This document shows positions 8,000 through 15,832 of a stretch of 64,000 nucleotides of DNA, in pieces. Below the pieces are notes generated by a model. It made no database searches, had not been told where the DNA came from, and saw only the letters and a program-made list of their open reading frames with translations. Positions within the stretch are counted from its first letter, which is position 1. Each line of letters begins with the position of its first letter. The translations under genes were made by a program, and so were the position numbers. The DNA is from Streptomyces albus subsp. chlorinus (lineage in GTDB: Bacteria > Actinomycetota > Actinomycetes > Streptomycetales > Streptomycetaceae): the NCBI RefSeq assembly GCF_013302895.1, contig NZ_VJOK01000001.1, positions 5,922,996 to 5,986,995 on the forward strand, given 5' to 3'.

Positions 8000-8920
8000 A
8001 TGTCCGCACCGCGTCCGGCCACCCCCGTACTCGACAGGCTCCGCGTCGGATCGGCACCCGACTCGTGGGGCGTCTGGTTCCCCGACGACGACCAGCAGGT
8101 CCCCTGGCAGCGGTTCATGGACGAGGTGGCCGAAGCCGGTTACGAGTGGATCGAGCTGGGTCCGTACGGCTATCTGCCCACCGATCCGGCCGTGCTCCGC
8201 GAGGAGACCGCCCGGCGGGGGCTGCAGGTCTCCGCCGGCACCGTCTTCACCTCGCTGCACCACGGCCCGGCCGTCTGGGACGCCACCTGGGAGCACGTGG
8301 CGCGAGTGGCCGCGCTCGCCCGTGCCATGGACGCCTCCCACCTCGTCGTCATCCCCTCCTTCTGGCGCGACGACAAGACCGCCGAGGAGTTGGAGCCGCA
8401 CGAGCTGACCGCCGAGCAGTGGCGGCACCAGGCCGCCGGCATGGAACGGCTCGCCCGGCAAGTGCGCGAGGAGTACGGCCTCGGCATCGTCGTCCACCCG
8501 CACGCCGACACCCATATCGACACCGAGGAGAACGTCACCCGCTTCCTGGACGCCACCGACGGCGACCTGGTGCGGCTGTGCCTGGACACCGGCCACTACG
8601 CCTACTGCGGCGGCGACAGCGTCAAGCTCATCAGGACCTACGGCGAACGCATCGGCTATCTGCACCTCAAGCAGGTGGACCCCGACATCCTGGCCGAGGT
8701 CCACGCCAACGGCACCCCGTTCGGGCCGGCCGTGCGGCAGGGCGTGATGTGCGAGCCGCCGCACGGCGTGCCGGAGCTGCCGCCCGTACTGGAGGCGGCC
8801 CAGGAACTGGGCGTGGACCTCTTCGCCATCGTCGAGCAGGACATGTACCCCTGCCCGCCGGACCGCCCCTTTCCCATCGCCGAACGCACCCGCCGCTTCC
8901 TGCGCTCCTGCGGCGCCTGA
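8000..8920 (+). CDS. Sugar phosphate isomerase/epimerase, IolE/inosose-dehydratase-like
   Basis: This is a TIM-barrel enzyme of the xylose-isomerase-like (AP endonuclease 2) superfamily, 306 residues, full length. It opens with RVGSAPDSWGVWFPDDD, then MDEVAEAGYEWIELGPYGYL, a common start in IolE-like inosose dehydratases. Likely metal ligands are in VVHPHADTHIDTEENV, CLDTGHYAYCGGD, YLHLKQVD and the terminal IVEQD. The Gfo/Idh/MocA dehydrogenase 460 bp downstream on the same strand supports a polyol route such as myo-inositol to ketoinositol to diketone. IolH/IolI-type isomerases are alternatives within this fold. Confidence 0.8.
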   Translation: MSAPRPATPVLDRLRVGSAPDSWGVWFPDDDQQVPWQRFMDEVAEAGYEWIELGPYGYLPTDPAVLREETARRGLQVSAGTVFTSLHHGPAVWDATWEHVARVAALARAMDASHLVVIPSFWRDDKTAEELEPHELTAEQWRHQAAGMERLARQVREEYGLGIVVHPHADTHIDTEENVTRFLDATDGDLVRLCLDTGHYAYCGGDSVKLIRTYGERIGYLHLKQVDPDILAEVHANGTPFGPAVRQGVMCEPPHGVPELPPVLEAAQELGVDLFAIVEQDMYPCPPDRPFPIAERTRRFLRSCGA

Positions 8921-9380
8921 CGCCCATGACGACAGGCACGGCCCCCCGCTCCCTCGGCGCCGCCACGCCCCTCTCGCCCCCCACCTGAATGATGATCGTC
9001 AGCGGGCGGAGACGCTCGCCGCCGGGCGGACCGGGCGGACCGGGCGGACCGGGCGGACCGGGCGGACCGGGCGGACCGGGCGGACCGGGCGGACCGGGCC
9101 GACCGAGCCACCGAACGGACCGAGCCGACCGAACGAGGTGCCGGGGGCCGACTGTCGGCCCGCCCCTCCCCGCCGACGCCGCCCTCACGCACCACCGCCG
9201 CGGGGCACCCGGCACAGGAGGACCGGGGGCCGGGAGCACGACCGCGGTGCGCGGGCGATCGGCGCGCCGCCACCCCCCAGATCCGACCCGACCCGACCCG
9301 GCTCGTCCCGACCCGACCCGACTCGTCAAGACTCGACCTGACCCCGACTCGCCCCGCCGAGACAACCGCAAGGACCTGAG
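8921..9380. repeat. GC minisatellite region between the isomerase and dehydrogenase genes
   Basis: CCGGGCGGA is repeated eight times perfectly at 9022-9093, and once as CCGGGCCGA at 9094-9102, then decays into CCGAGCCA/CCGAACGGA. A second low-complexity stretch of CGACC pentamers runs from about 9282 to 9356. Open frames crossing it encode only Gly-Gly-Pro or Arg/Pro repeats and are not genes. AAGGA at about 9370 serves the next start. Confidence 0.9.
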
Positions 9381-10382
9381 ATGAAGATCGGCCTCATCGG
9401 CACCGGACGCATCGGCGCCTTCCATGCCGCGACCCTCAAGACCGTCCCCGGCGTCACGGCTGTCACCGTCGCCGACGTCGACACCGCCCGCGCCCAGGCA
9501 CTCGCCGCCTCCCTGGAGGTGGACGCCGCCCGCACCATCGACCAGCTGTACGCCGGGGGGCTGGACGGTGTCGTCATCGCCGCCGCGACCAGTGCCCACG
9601 CCGACCTCATCCACCAGGCGCTCGACCACGAGGTGCCGGTCTTCTGCGAGAAGCCCGTGGCACTCGACGTCCGCGGCACCCGCGCCGTCGCCGACCGCGC
9701 GGAGAGCGGCACGGTCCCCGTCCAGGTCGGCTTCCAGCGCCGGTTCGACGCCGGGTACCGGGCCGCCCGCGAAGCCGTCCGCTCCGGCGCGCTGGGCCGG
9801 CTGCACACCCTGCGCGCCTGCACCAGTGACCAGGCGCCGCCGCCCGCCGCCTACATCCCGACCTCCGGCGGGCTCTTCCGGGACTGCGGCATCCACGACT
9901 TCGACATCCTGCGCTGGGTCACCGGCCGCGAGGTCGTCTCGGTCTACGCGCTGGGCGCCAACCGCGGTGAGGACTTCTTCGCGGCCGGCGACGACGTGGA
10001 CACCTGCGCCGTGGTGATGCGGTTCGACGACGACACCCTGGCCACCGTCACCGCCACCCGCTACAACGGCGCCGGCTACGACGTACGCCTGGAGGTGTGC
10101 GGCTCGCACGACACCCGCGTCGTCGGCCTCGACGACCGCGCCCCGCTGCCCACCGCCGAGCCGCACCTGACGTGGCAGCGGGGCACGCCCTACACGACGT
10201 TCATGGAACGCTTCCACGACGCCTACGTCGCTGAACTCGGCGCCTTCGTGGAACTGGCCGCGGGCCGCACCGCCAACCCCTGCTCCCCCGGCGAGGCCCT
10301 CCAGGCCCTCTACATCGCCGAGGCCTGCGACCTCTCCCGCCGCAAGGGCGAGCCGGTGGCGGTGGCGGATGTGAGGGGCTGA
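9381..10382 (+). CDS. Gfo/Idh/MocA-family NAD(P)-dependent dehydrogenase, probable inositol 2-dehydrogenase
   Basis: This is an oxidoreductase acting on a sugar or inositol. The N-terminal Rossmann motif is IGLIGTGRIGAFHA (residues 3-16). It continues with VVIAAATSAHADL and the signature FCEKPVALD, whose lysine contacts substrate. The C-terminal alpha/beta domain contains GFQRRFD, FRDCGIHDFDILRW (the DxxxHDxD-type catalytic stretch) and RYNGAGYDVRLEVCGS. At 333 residues it is full length. ATG 9381 is preceded by AAGGACCTGAG. Adjacent to the IolE-like isomerase, it is best read as IolG-like, although scyllo-inositol or another polyol is possible. Confidence 0.85.
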   Translation: MKIGLIGTGRIGAFHAATLKTVPGVTAVTVADVDTARAQALAASLEVDAARTIDQLYAGGLDGVVIAAATSAHADLIHQALDHEVPVFCEKPVALDVRGTRAVADRAESGTVPVQVGFQRRFDAGYRAAREAVRSGALGRLHTLRACTSDQAPPPAAYIPTSGGLFRDCGIHDFDILRWVTGREVVSVYALGANRGEDFFAAGDDVDTCAVVMRFDDDTLATVTATRYNGAGYDVRLEVCGSHDTRVVGLDDRAPLPTAEPHLTWQRGTPYTTFMERFHDAYVAELGAFVELAAGRTANPCSPGEALQALYIAEACDLSRRKGEPVAVADVRG

Positions 10383-10494
10383 CCACAGGCGTCAGCCCGG
10401 GTCGCTGGTGGCCAGGGTTGCCGGGTGTGAGGGTTCCCACCGGAGAGGAAGCCTTTTCGCCGGATGGAAGCATTCCGGCCTCTTCGTCTGTCGC

Positions 10495-10525
10495 GTAAGC
10501 GCGGAATGCGGAGTTCCGCGCTTAC
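10495..10525. promoter_or_regulatory. Perfect 12-bp inverted repeat in the Crp/Fnr gene promoter
   Basis: GTAAGCGCGGAA (10495-10506) and TTCCGCGCTTAC (10514-10525) are perfect arms around a 7-base loop. The right arm ends 17 bases before a TANNNT-type -10 (TAGCGT, 10543-10548), so the repeat lies over the -35 region. It suits an operator better than a terminator because no T-run follows. Confidence 0.65.
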
Positions 10526-10555
10526 CTCGCATGCTTCTCCTCTAGCGTGACCCGC

Positions 10556-11212
10556 ATGAGCGAGGAAAGCTCCCTCTCGGTGTCACCTCTTCGCGCCTTG
10601 GTACCGCACAAGGAGTGGGCAGGGCTGACACGCTATCCGCTGCAAACCTTTCTGTCGGGCCGGGCGCTGCTTCGGCAGGGAGGCAGGGGAACTCATGTGC
10701 TCGCGCTGGTCCGCGGTCTGGTGAAGGTGGTCCGGACCGACCGTGACGGGCGGCAGCGGTTGCTGGCCTTCCGCGGGGAGGGCGAGATCCTCGGCGAGAT
10801 GGCGCTCCAGAACGACGGTGTGCGGCTGGCCGACGTGTGGGCCATGACCGATTGCCAAGCATCCATCGTGCCCGCCGCGGATTTCCAGCGCTTCGTCCAC
10901 GAACACCGGCTCGCCTTTCCGCTCGCCGTGATGGCCTTCAACCGCCTGCGGGAGCAGACCGAGGTCCACGACGGGGACATACACGAACGGCTCGCCATGG
11001 CGCTGCTCCGCCTTGTCGAGGTCTCCGGCGGAGACACCTCCTTCTCTCTCACCAGGGAAGAACTGGCCCAGCACATCGCCGTGGGCCGCAAGGCCGTCAG
11101 CAAAGCACTGGAAAGGCTCGGGCCGGACCGGGTGACGGCCGGGAAGAGCCGGATCGAGGTGGTCAGTGTGGAAGGGCTGCGCCAGACGGTGGCCAGTCGC
11201 GTCGGCATCTGA
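10556..11212 (+). CDS. Crp/Fnr-family transcriptional regulator
   Basis: The N-terminal cyclic-nucleotide-binding beta-roll covers residues 20-125 (FLSGRALLRQGGRG, ALVRGLVKVVRTDRDGRQRLLAF), followed by a dimer helix and a C-terminal winged HTH (SLTREELAQHIAVGRKAVSKALERL). The phosphate-binding cassette reads GEMALQNDGVRLADVWA. The GE pair and the arginine of Crp are kept, but the following Ser/Thr is Leu, so nucleotide binding is plausible, not assured. No Fnr-type cysteines are seen. ATG 10556 lies exactly seven bases after TAGCGT, so the mRNA is probably leaderless; GTG 10547 is the alternative. It precedes a nucleotide-cyclase-like gene with a Crp-type palindrome between them. Confidence 0.85.
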   Translation: MSEESSLSVSPLRALVPHKEWAGLTRYPLQTFLSGRALLRQGGRGTHVLALVRGLVKVVRTDRDGRQRLLAFRGEGEILGEMALQNDGVRLADVWAMTDCQASIVPAADFQRFVHEHRLAFPLAVMAFNRLREQTEVHDGDIHERLAMALLRLVEVSGGDTSFSLTREELAQHIAVGRKAVSKALERLGPDRVTAGKSRIEVVSVEGLRQTVASRVGI

Positions 11213-11218
11213 GCGCGA

Positions 11219-11234
11219 AGTGACCCACGTCACT
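11219..11234. promoter_or_regulatory. Crp-type palindrome upstream of the cyclase-like gene
   Basis: AGTGACCCACGTCACT is a perfect inverted repeat (6-bp arms, 4-bp centre). It contains GTG-N6-GTCAC, matching the GTG-N6-GNCAC pattern reported for Streptomyces Crp. It starts seven bases after the Crp/Fnr stop codon and 127 bp before the cyclase-like start. Confidence 0.65.
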
Positions 11235-11360
11235 CCTCTTCTGGTCCTGTGGAGCGGAACGCCACCGCACCCGCTGTGAAGCTCGACATGCGCGACGACA
11301 CATGCACGAGCGTTCCCGCCCGGTCTCCACGTGGCCGGGCAGGCTTCACAGAGGAGTGAC

Positions 11361-12284
11361 ATGCGCGAGTTCGACAGTGCGCTACCCCAGCAGATCACCG
11401 GTCCGTACACCCGCAGCCGTGCGCTGCCTCCCTATCGGGGCATCCTGGCCGTGGACGCAAAGGACTTCACGGGACGCCCGGCGATCGAGCACGAAGCCGT
11501 CAGCCGCGCCGTACCCGAACTCCTCAAGACCGCGCTGTCCAGGGCGGAGCTGAGGGACATCTGGGACGGCCGCACGTTCCCCGCCTCGACCGGTGACGGT
11601 TACGTCTTCGGGTTCGACCCCAGGCGCATGCCCTTCGTGATCCACCCGTTGCTGCACACGCTCCAGGACGTACTGACCGACTTCAACGTCCTGTCCCACG
11701 GGGCGGTGCCCATCCGGCTCCGGGTCAGTCTGCACGTCGGTCCGCTGCCCGAGACCGGGGACGAGTTCGGCGGCAACGGGACAGCGCGCAACGACACGCA
11801 CCGGCTGCTCGACTCGCACCCGGTCAAAGCTGTGCTCGCCTCTCACAAGGAGAACATCACCCACGTCGCGGCCATCCTCTCCGACCGCTGCTACGAAGAC
11901 GCGGTCGCCAGCGGGTACACCGGGCGTCATCCCGACCACTTCGTGGAGGTGGCCGCGACGGTCAGCGGCAAGCCGTTCTCCCAGCGGGCCTGGATCTACG
12001 TACCCCACCCGTCCGGACCCCTGTACGAAGAGCTTTCGGACGGCGTCAGCGCTCCGGAGCCCGTCCGGGAAGCCGTCCATCCGCCCGAGGAGGCCACGGC
12101 GACGACTCCGCAGGTGAGCAACAGCGCCCCCAACGGCAACCTCAACACCGGCACCGTCCACGGTGGGCAGAGCGTGGGCAACTACCACGTCGCCGGGGAT
12201 CACGTCGAAGGCAACAAGGCGGGCCGTGTCCGCGGCTTCCAGGGGGACCAGGTCCGTGGCAACAAGTACCAGGGGCGACAGTGA
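11361..12284 (+). CDS. Class III nucleotide-cyclase-like protein with C-terminal amyloid-like motif tail
   Basis: Residues 25-225 resemble a class III nucleotidyl cyclase. GILAVDAKDF carries a first metal Asp (D32), STGDGYVFGF the second (D79), RLRVSLHVGPL the dimer strand, and ARNDTHRLLD an N144-x3-R148 pair like the transition-state Asn/Arg of active cyclases. All key positions are filled, so activity is plausible. The nucleotide made cannot be told. The tail (about 255-307) is different: GNLNTGTVHGGQSV (259-272), then GN/GD-V repeats (GDHVEGNK, GDQVRGNK). The same motif occurs in three downstream proteins. ATG 11361 follows GAGGAG. The stop overlaps the next GTG (GTGA). I infer an effector recruited through the motif by the STAND-like neighbours. 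Confidence 0.7.
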   Translation: MREFDSALPQQITGPYTRSRALPPYRGILAVDAKDFTGRPAIEHEAVSRAVPELLKTALSRAELRDIWDGRTFPASTGDGYVFGFDPRRMPFVIHPLLHTLQDVLTDFNVLSHGAVPIRLRVSLHVGPLPETGDEFGGNGTARNDTHRLLDSHPVKAVLASHKENITHVAAILSDRCYEDAVASGYTGRHPDHFVEVAATVSGKPFSQRAWIYVPHPSGPLYEELSDGVSAPEPVREAVHPPEEATATTPQVSNSAPNGNLNTGTVHGGQSVGNYHVAGDHVEGNKAGRVRGFQGDQVRGNKYQGRQ

Positions 12285-14458
12285 CCCCGGGGGAAGGGAC
12301 GGGCACGGCTCAGCTGCCGGGCCCGCCGTCGGCCGCGCCGGAACCCCCGCCCGACGACGGAGTGCTCCGCATGGAGACGGAGCACGACGTCTCCGAGCTG
12401 CTCGACGCCATCAGAGGCTCCGCGGGGGCCAGAGGCCCCTTCGTGTACGCCCCGCACGGGAACATCAACGCGGGCTCCGTCCACGGCGGTCAACGTGTGC
12501 ACAACGGGTCCGCCGCTGAGGGGCGGAAACCGCGGGAAGGCAGGGTACGCGAGGGCCCCATCCCGGAGGCGGAAGTACGGGCCGCCGCCTTCGGGTTCGC
12601 GCAGCCCGACTGGTTCGGCACGGCCCTGCAGAAGCTGAAGCAGGGGCCGCTCTTCCTGGCCGGGCGGCCGGGGTCCGGCCGCCGCACCGCGGCGCTCAAC
12701 CTCCTGCGGGCCAGCTGTGGGGGAACCGCTCCGCTGCGGGCACTGGACAGCGTCACCGAACTGGACCGCTGGCAGCCCACCGACGCGTCGGCACGTGGCT
12801 ATCTGATGGACGGCCTCTTCCCGTCCCGGCCCCTCGGCCCCGGTGTGCTGGGCCATGTGCGCTCGCTGCTGAAGAAGGCCGGGGCGCACATGGTGATCGT
12901 GCTGCCGGACGACGCGGCCCTGCTGCGCCGCATCGAGCAGGACCTCCACGTCAGCCCCACGGTGTGCGTCCCGCCGCCGCCCTCCCGGGTGTTCGGCAGC
13001 TGTTTCGAAGCGATGGTCCCGGACCAGCGGGAGCGGGAGCGTCTGCTGTCAGCGTTGAAGGGGCGCCACGAGCTGGGCGATCTGCTGGTGCCGGAGCTGG
13101 TGCCGGCCGAGGTGGTGGAACTGGTGTCGGCCATCGTCGCGGCCGACGGCGACGCGGACGCGCTCGGTGACGTGGGGGCGCGGCTGAGCTACCGGGCCGA
13201 GCGGGAAGTCCCGGCCCTCATGGAAAAGCTGCGCGATGATCCCGACGCCCTGGCCTTCTTGCTGGCCGCTTGTGTCTACGAGGGGTTGGATCACCGGCTT
13301 GTCAGGGAGGAGGCCGACCGGCTGCTGAAGCTGTCCGAGGGCCGTCTGACGGCTGTGCTGCCGGGGACGGACCCACAAGGAGCCGAGAAGGCCGACCGGC
13401 CCAACCCCGGCTTCGTCTTCCGGCGTTCCCTGACGGAACTGCTGCATGCCGTCCGTGCCGTCCCGCGGGAACGCGAGATCCGTACGGAGGGAGCGTATGC
13501 GCACAGCGTGGAAGCGGTCGTGTTCGTCAGGCACCGGCAGGCCGAGGCGGTCCTCAGGCATGTGTGGCGCGAGTACGGACAGTTGTCGGAACTCCTGATC
13601 GAGTGGCTGCGGGAAGTGGACCGCTCCAGTGAACTCACCCGCGCCGTCGGCCAGTTCGTGGGCGGGGCGGCGAAGTGGGGAGGCGGACGGCGCGCACTGC
13701 GGCACATCCGTGCTTTCGCCGAGTCCGAGCGCACGACCAGCCGCCTCATCGCGGCGAACGCGCTGGGAATCGCGGCCGAGGACCCCGTGCTGGTCGCCGA
13801 GGTGCGCTACCGCCTGCAGGAGTGGAGCATGGCGGTCGACGTGCGTCTGAGGACCACGGTGGCCTACGCCTGCGGTGCGGAGTTCGGGCTCTCACGTCCC
13901 GACCTGGCACTGCAACTCCTGCACACCCTCCTCCTCGGGGTGCGGGACCGCCCGGGTGAGGAGGACCGCGTGGACGACGACAAAGTCCTGCTGGCCGTCC
14001 GGGTGGCGCTGGCGAGCCTGTTCCAGGCCGGTAACGAGGCGAAGGTGTTCGGTCGGCTACTCGAATGGCTGGACGCGGAGCGGGGCGACACGGAGCAGGT
14101 GCTCGCACTGTTCGCCCAGTTGCTCCACTCACCCCAGTGGTTCATGCGGAACCTCGCCGAGGAGACCCCGGACGCCGCGTCGATAGTGGAAACCGTCCGC
14201 CGCGCCTTGAACGCGGACAGCACGTTCGACACGACCTGCCGGGCATTGCTGCGCTGGGCCGAGCAGGGCCGATGGGACGAAATGCCGTTCCGGGCGATGG
14301 AAAACTTGTGTGCCGCTTTGGCTCGTTCCCTGCGATCCGGCGAATTCCGGTTGTTCGTGGAAATGGAGGAGAGGGGCACGGAAGGCTGGGCCGGGCTGGG
14401 CACGGCGCGGGCTTCGCTCAGCAGGTGGCGCGCCGGCGGACACCGGGAGGCGGTATGA
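12281..14458 (+). CDS. STAND-like NTPase-fold protein with degenerate P-loop and N-terminal shared motif (paralogue 1)
   Basis: It has 725 residues. After a Pro-rich start, residues 60-73 carry the shared motif GNINAGSVHGGQRV. An NTPase-like domain follows: the P-loop position reads GRPGSGRRT (128-136), with the catalytic Lys replaced by Arg and the Ser/Thr by Arg, and MVIVLPDDA lies where a Walker B strand is expected. The C-terminal half is alpha-helical, HEAT/TPR-like in appearance (IRAFAESERTTSRLIAANALG, VRYRLQEWSMAVDVRLRTTV). It is a paralogue of the gene at 15822. Known inactive-STAND proteins of bacterial conflict systems show similar P-loop loss. GTG 12281 overlaps the cyclase stop. 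The stop overlaps the next ATG (ATGA), giving a tightly coupled operon. Probable sensor or scaffold. Confidence 0.65.
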   Translation: MTPGEGTGTAQLPGPPSAAPEPPPDDGVLRMETEHDVSELLDAIRGSAGARGPFVYAPHGNINAGSVHGGQRVHNGSAAEGRKPREGRVREGPIPEAEVRAAAFGFAQPDWFGTALQKLKQGPLFLAGRPGSGRRTAALNLLRASCGGTAPLRALDSVTELDRWQPTDASARGYLMDGLFPSRPLGPGVLGHVRSLLKKAGAHMVIVLPDDAALLRRIEQDLHVSPTVCVPPPPSRVFGSCFEAMVPDQRERERLLSALKGRHELGDLLVPELVPAEVVELVSAIVAADGDADALGDVGARLSYRAEREVPALMEKLRDDPDALAFLLAACVYEGLDHRLVREEADRLLKLSEGRLTAVLPGTDPQGAEKADRPNPGFVFRRSLTELLHAVRAVPREREIRTEGAYAHSVEAVVFVRHRQAEAVLRHVWREYGQLSELLIEWLREVDRSSELTRAVGQFVGGAAKWGGGRRALRHIRAFAESERTTSRLIAANALGIAAEDPVLVAEVRYRLQEWSMAVDVRLRTTVAYACGAEFGLSRPDLALQLLHTLLLGVRDRPGEEDRVDDDKVLLAVRVALASLFQAGNEAKVFGRLLEWLDAERGDTEQVLALFAQLLHSPQWFMRNLAEETPDAASIVETVRRALNADSTFDTTCRALLRWAEQGRWDEMPFRAMENLCAALARSLRSGEFRLFVEMEERGTEGWAGLGTARASLSRWRAGGHREAV

Positions 14459-15339
14459 GCGACGAATCGCAGATGCGTCTCTTCGTCCGGTCCACCAGGC
14501 CGCCCTGGCGGGAAATCCTCGGTCATCGCTGGTCCGGGGCGAGGGATTGGTCGCTCGTGCTCAGAGACGCGGCCGGGAACTGCTTCTTCCTAGGTCATCG
14601 CGGGGACCCGGAGGACACCGGTGCGTACGTGCCCGTGCCGGACGAAGCCGCTGCGCCCGGCTTGCGCGGAGGCTACACGGACGTCTTCCGGGTCGACACG
14701 ACCGAACACGTGGACACACAGGCGGTCGGCCTGCCCACGGTGTACGGAAGGGAATCGGTGGATCTGTGGGTCTCGTGGTGGGTCCACGATCCCGTACGCG
14801 TCGTGCGCGCGAAGACCGTGCACGGCTGGCACGTCGTGCGGTCCCATCTCACCAGCGCGCTGCGCCACTTGGCCGAGGCGCAGGAGGTGGCCGGGAGCGG
14901 ACTCGGGGCCCCGGAGATCATGCAGCACCTCAGCATGCCGCAGCGCCTGGAGGAAACGGGCCTGAGCTACCGGGTGTTCGACGTCCGGCTCCGGGAGACC
15001 GGCGAGGAACTGCTCCTCGGCCAGGAGGAAGGTGAGGGAGTCCGCTACTCCTGGACGCCCAGCCGCCGCGGCGAGTACGAGTTCTGCCTCCAGGCGCTGC
15101 ACGCCGGGCCGGCCTCACTGGCGGCGCTCTGGCTGCTCAGGCATCCCGACCAGGTGCGCGAGGTACTGAGCTGGGCGGTCGATCACCAGGATCTGCTGAG
15201 CCCTCCGCGCACCGACTGGCAGGAGGAACTGGCGGTACTGCTGGGCACGCTGACCGACCAGGAGCGCAAAGAGATTTCCTGCCTCCTGCGCGACCGGCTC
15301 TCCGCACTCGGACGTCCGGTACCCGGCGAGACCGCCTGA
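14455..15339 (+). CDS. Uncharacterised protein with an SPFH/band-7-like N-terminal region
   Basis: I do not recognise this 294-residue protein with certainty. Residues 70-145 (YTDVFRVDTTEHVDTQ, LWVSWWVHDPVRVVRAKT, VVRSHLTSALRHL) have the strand order and the DP-x-RVVR turn seen in SPFH (stomatin/prohibitin) domains, but no membrane anchor is visible. The C-terminal part (AALWLLRHPDQVREVLSWAVDHQDLL, DQERKEISCLLRDRL) is helical. It lacks the GGQ motif found in its neighbours. Start ATG 14455 overlaps the stop of the STAND-like gene. The long hairpin at 15370 follows its stop. A role in membrane association or oligomerisation is speculation. Confidence 0.5.
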   Translation: MSDESQMRLFVRSTRPPWREILGHRWSGARDWSLVLRDAAGNCFFLGHRGDPEDTGAYVPVPDEAAAPGLRGGYTDVFRVDTTEHVDTQAVGLPTVYGRESVDLWVSWWVHDPVRVVRAKTVHGWHVVRSHLTSALRHLAEAQEVAGSGLGAPEIMQHLSMPQRLEETGLSYRVFDVRLRETGEELLLGQEEGEGVRYSWTPSRRGEYEFCLQALHAGPASLAALWLLRHPDQVREVLSWAVDHQDLLSPPRTDWQEELAVLLGTLTDQERKEISCLLRDRLSALGRPVPGETA

Positions 15340-15369
15340 CGGCGACGGCAATTCTTCTGTAATCGAATC

Positions 15370-15411
15370 AATGAGCGAGTGTGCTTTCCGCGGGAAACAC
15401 ACTCGCTCATT
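15370..15411. terminator. Long perfect hairpin after the SPFH-like gene
   Basis: AATGAGCGAGTGTG (15370-15383) and CACACTCGCTCATT (15398-15411) pair perfectly over 14 bp. The 14-base loop can itself pair as TTTCC/GGAAA. No T-run follows, so it could be an intrinsic terminator of Streptomyces type, an mRNA stabiliser or a protein-binding site. It divides the cluster into two transcription blocks. Confidence 0.6.
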
Positions 15412-15568
15412 CATGTGCGGCCCTCAACGCTCTTCAAAGTGTGGCTGCGGTCACTGTTTTTCTGGGCCTCAGGAGCGGTGCCTCAGGCGGATATGCGGGA
15501 TTCTCGACTCGTCCAGGAAGCGGGGCGCCCGAACGGATTTCAGGGCGTCCGAAGCATTGAAGGGCGAC

Positions 15569-15832
15569 ATGCGAGCAGAAGAGATTCGGAGTACGGACGA
15601 GGTAATCGAGTTCCGTCGACCGCAGGAGGCCGCCGAGCCGCAGGAGACCGCCGAGGCGGTGGCTGCGCACCGCGCGGCACCGGATACCGGCCATGAAACG
15701 GAAGTTCCCCCTGCGAGGGTGTTGAAGGCCGAACGCGGCATCATCAACACCGGCACCGTCCACGGTGGCCAGCATGTCACGGCCATCAGGTTCCCCGGCC
15801 ACTTCGGCGAGGGAGCCGACAGTGACGGCTGA
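15569..15832 (+). CDS. 87-residue peptide carrying the shared GGQ motif
   Basis: This small protein consists of a Glu/Ala-rich linker (residues 1-50), the motif GIINTGTVHGGQHV (57-70) and a short tail. No catalytic domain is present. The open frame extends upstream through the hairpin at 15370, but ATG 15569 has AAGGG upstream and is the sensible start. Its stop overlaps the next gene by 11 bases. DNA over the motif (15746-15772) is nearly identical to that in the cyclase tail (12144-12170), pointing to recent duplication or conversion. It could act as a seed, adaptor or inhibitor for motif-driven assembly. That role is inference. Confidence 0.6.
   Translation: MRAEEIRSTDEVIEFRRPQEAAEPQETAEAVAAHRAAPDTGHETEVPPARVLKAERGIINTGTVHGGQHVTAIRFPGHFGEGADSDG

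Noticed and set aside
6160..8988. A 942-residue open frame
   Set aside because: It is Arg/Gly-rich shadow coding across two real genes in other frames and the gap between them.
9022..9102. CRISPR array
   Set aside because: The units are contiguous 9-mers with no unique spacers. The same holds for the 16-bp array at 4402.
8989..9384. A collagen-like GGP-repeat protein
   Set aside because: The frame exists only because of the 9-bp minisatellite. There is no ribosome-binding site and no conserved flank.
15371..15568. N-terminal extension of the motif peptide
   Set aside because: The frame starts inside the long hairpin and has no plausible ribosome-binding site. ATG 15569 does.
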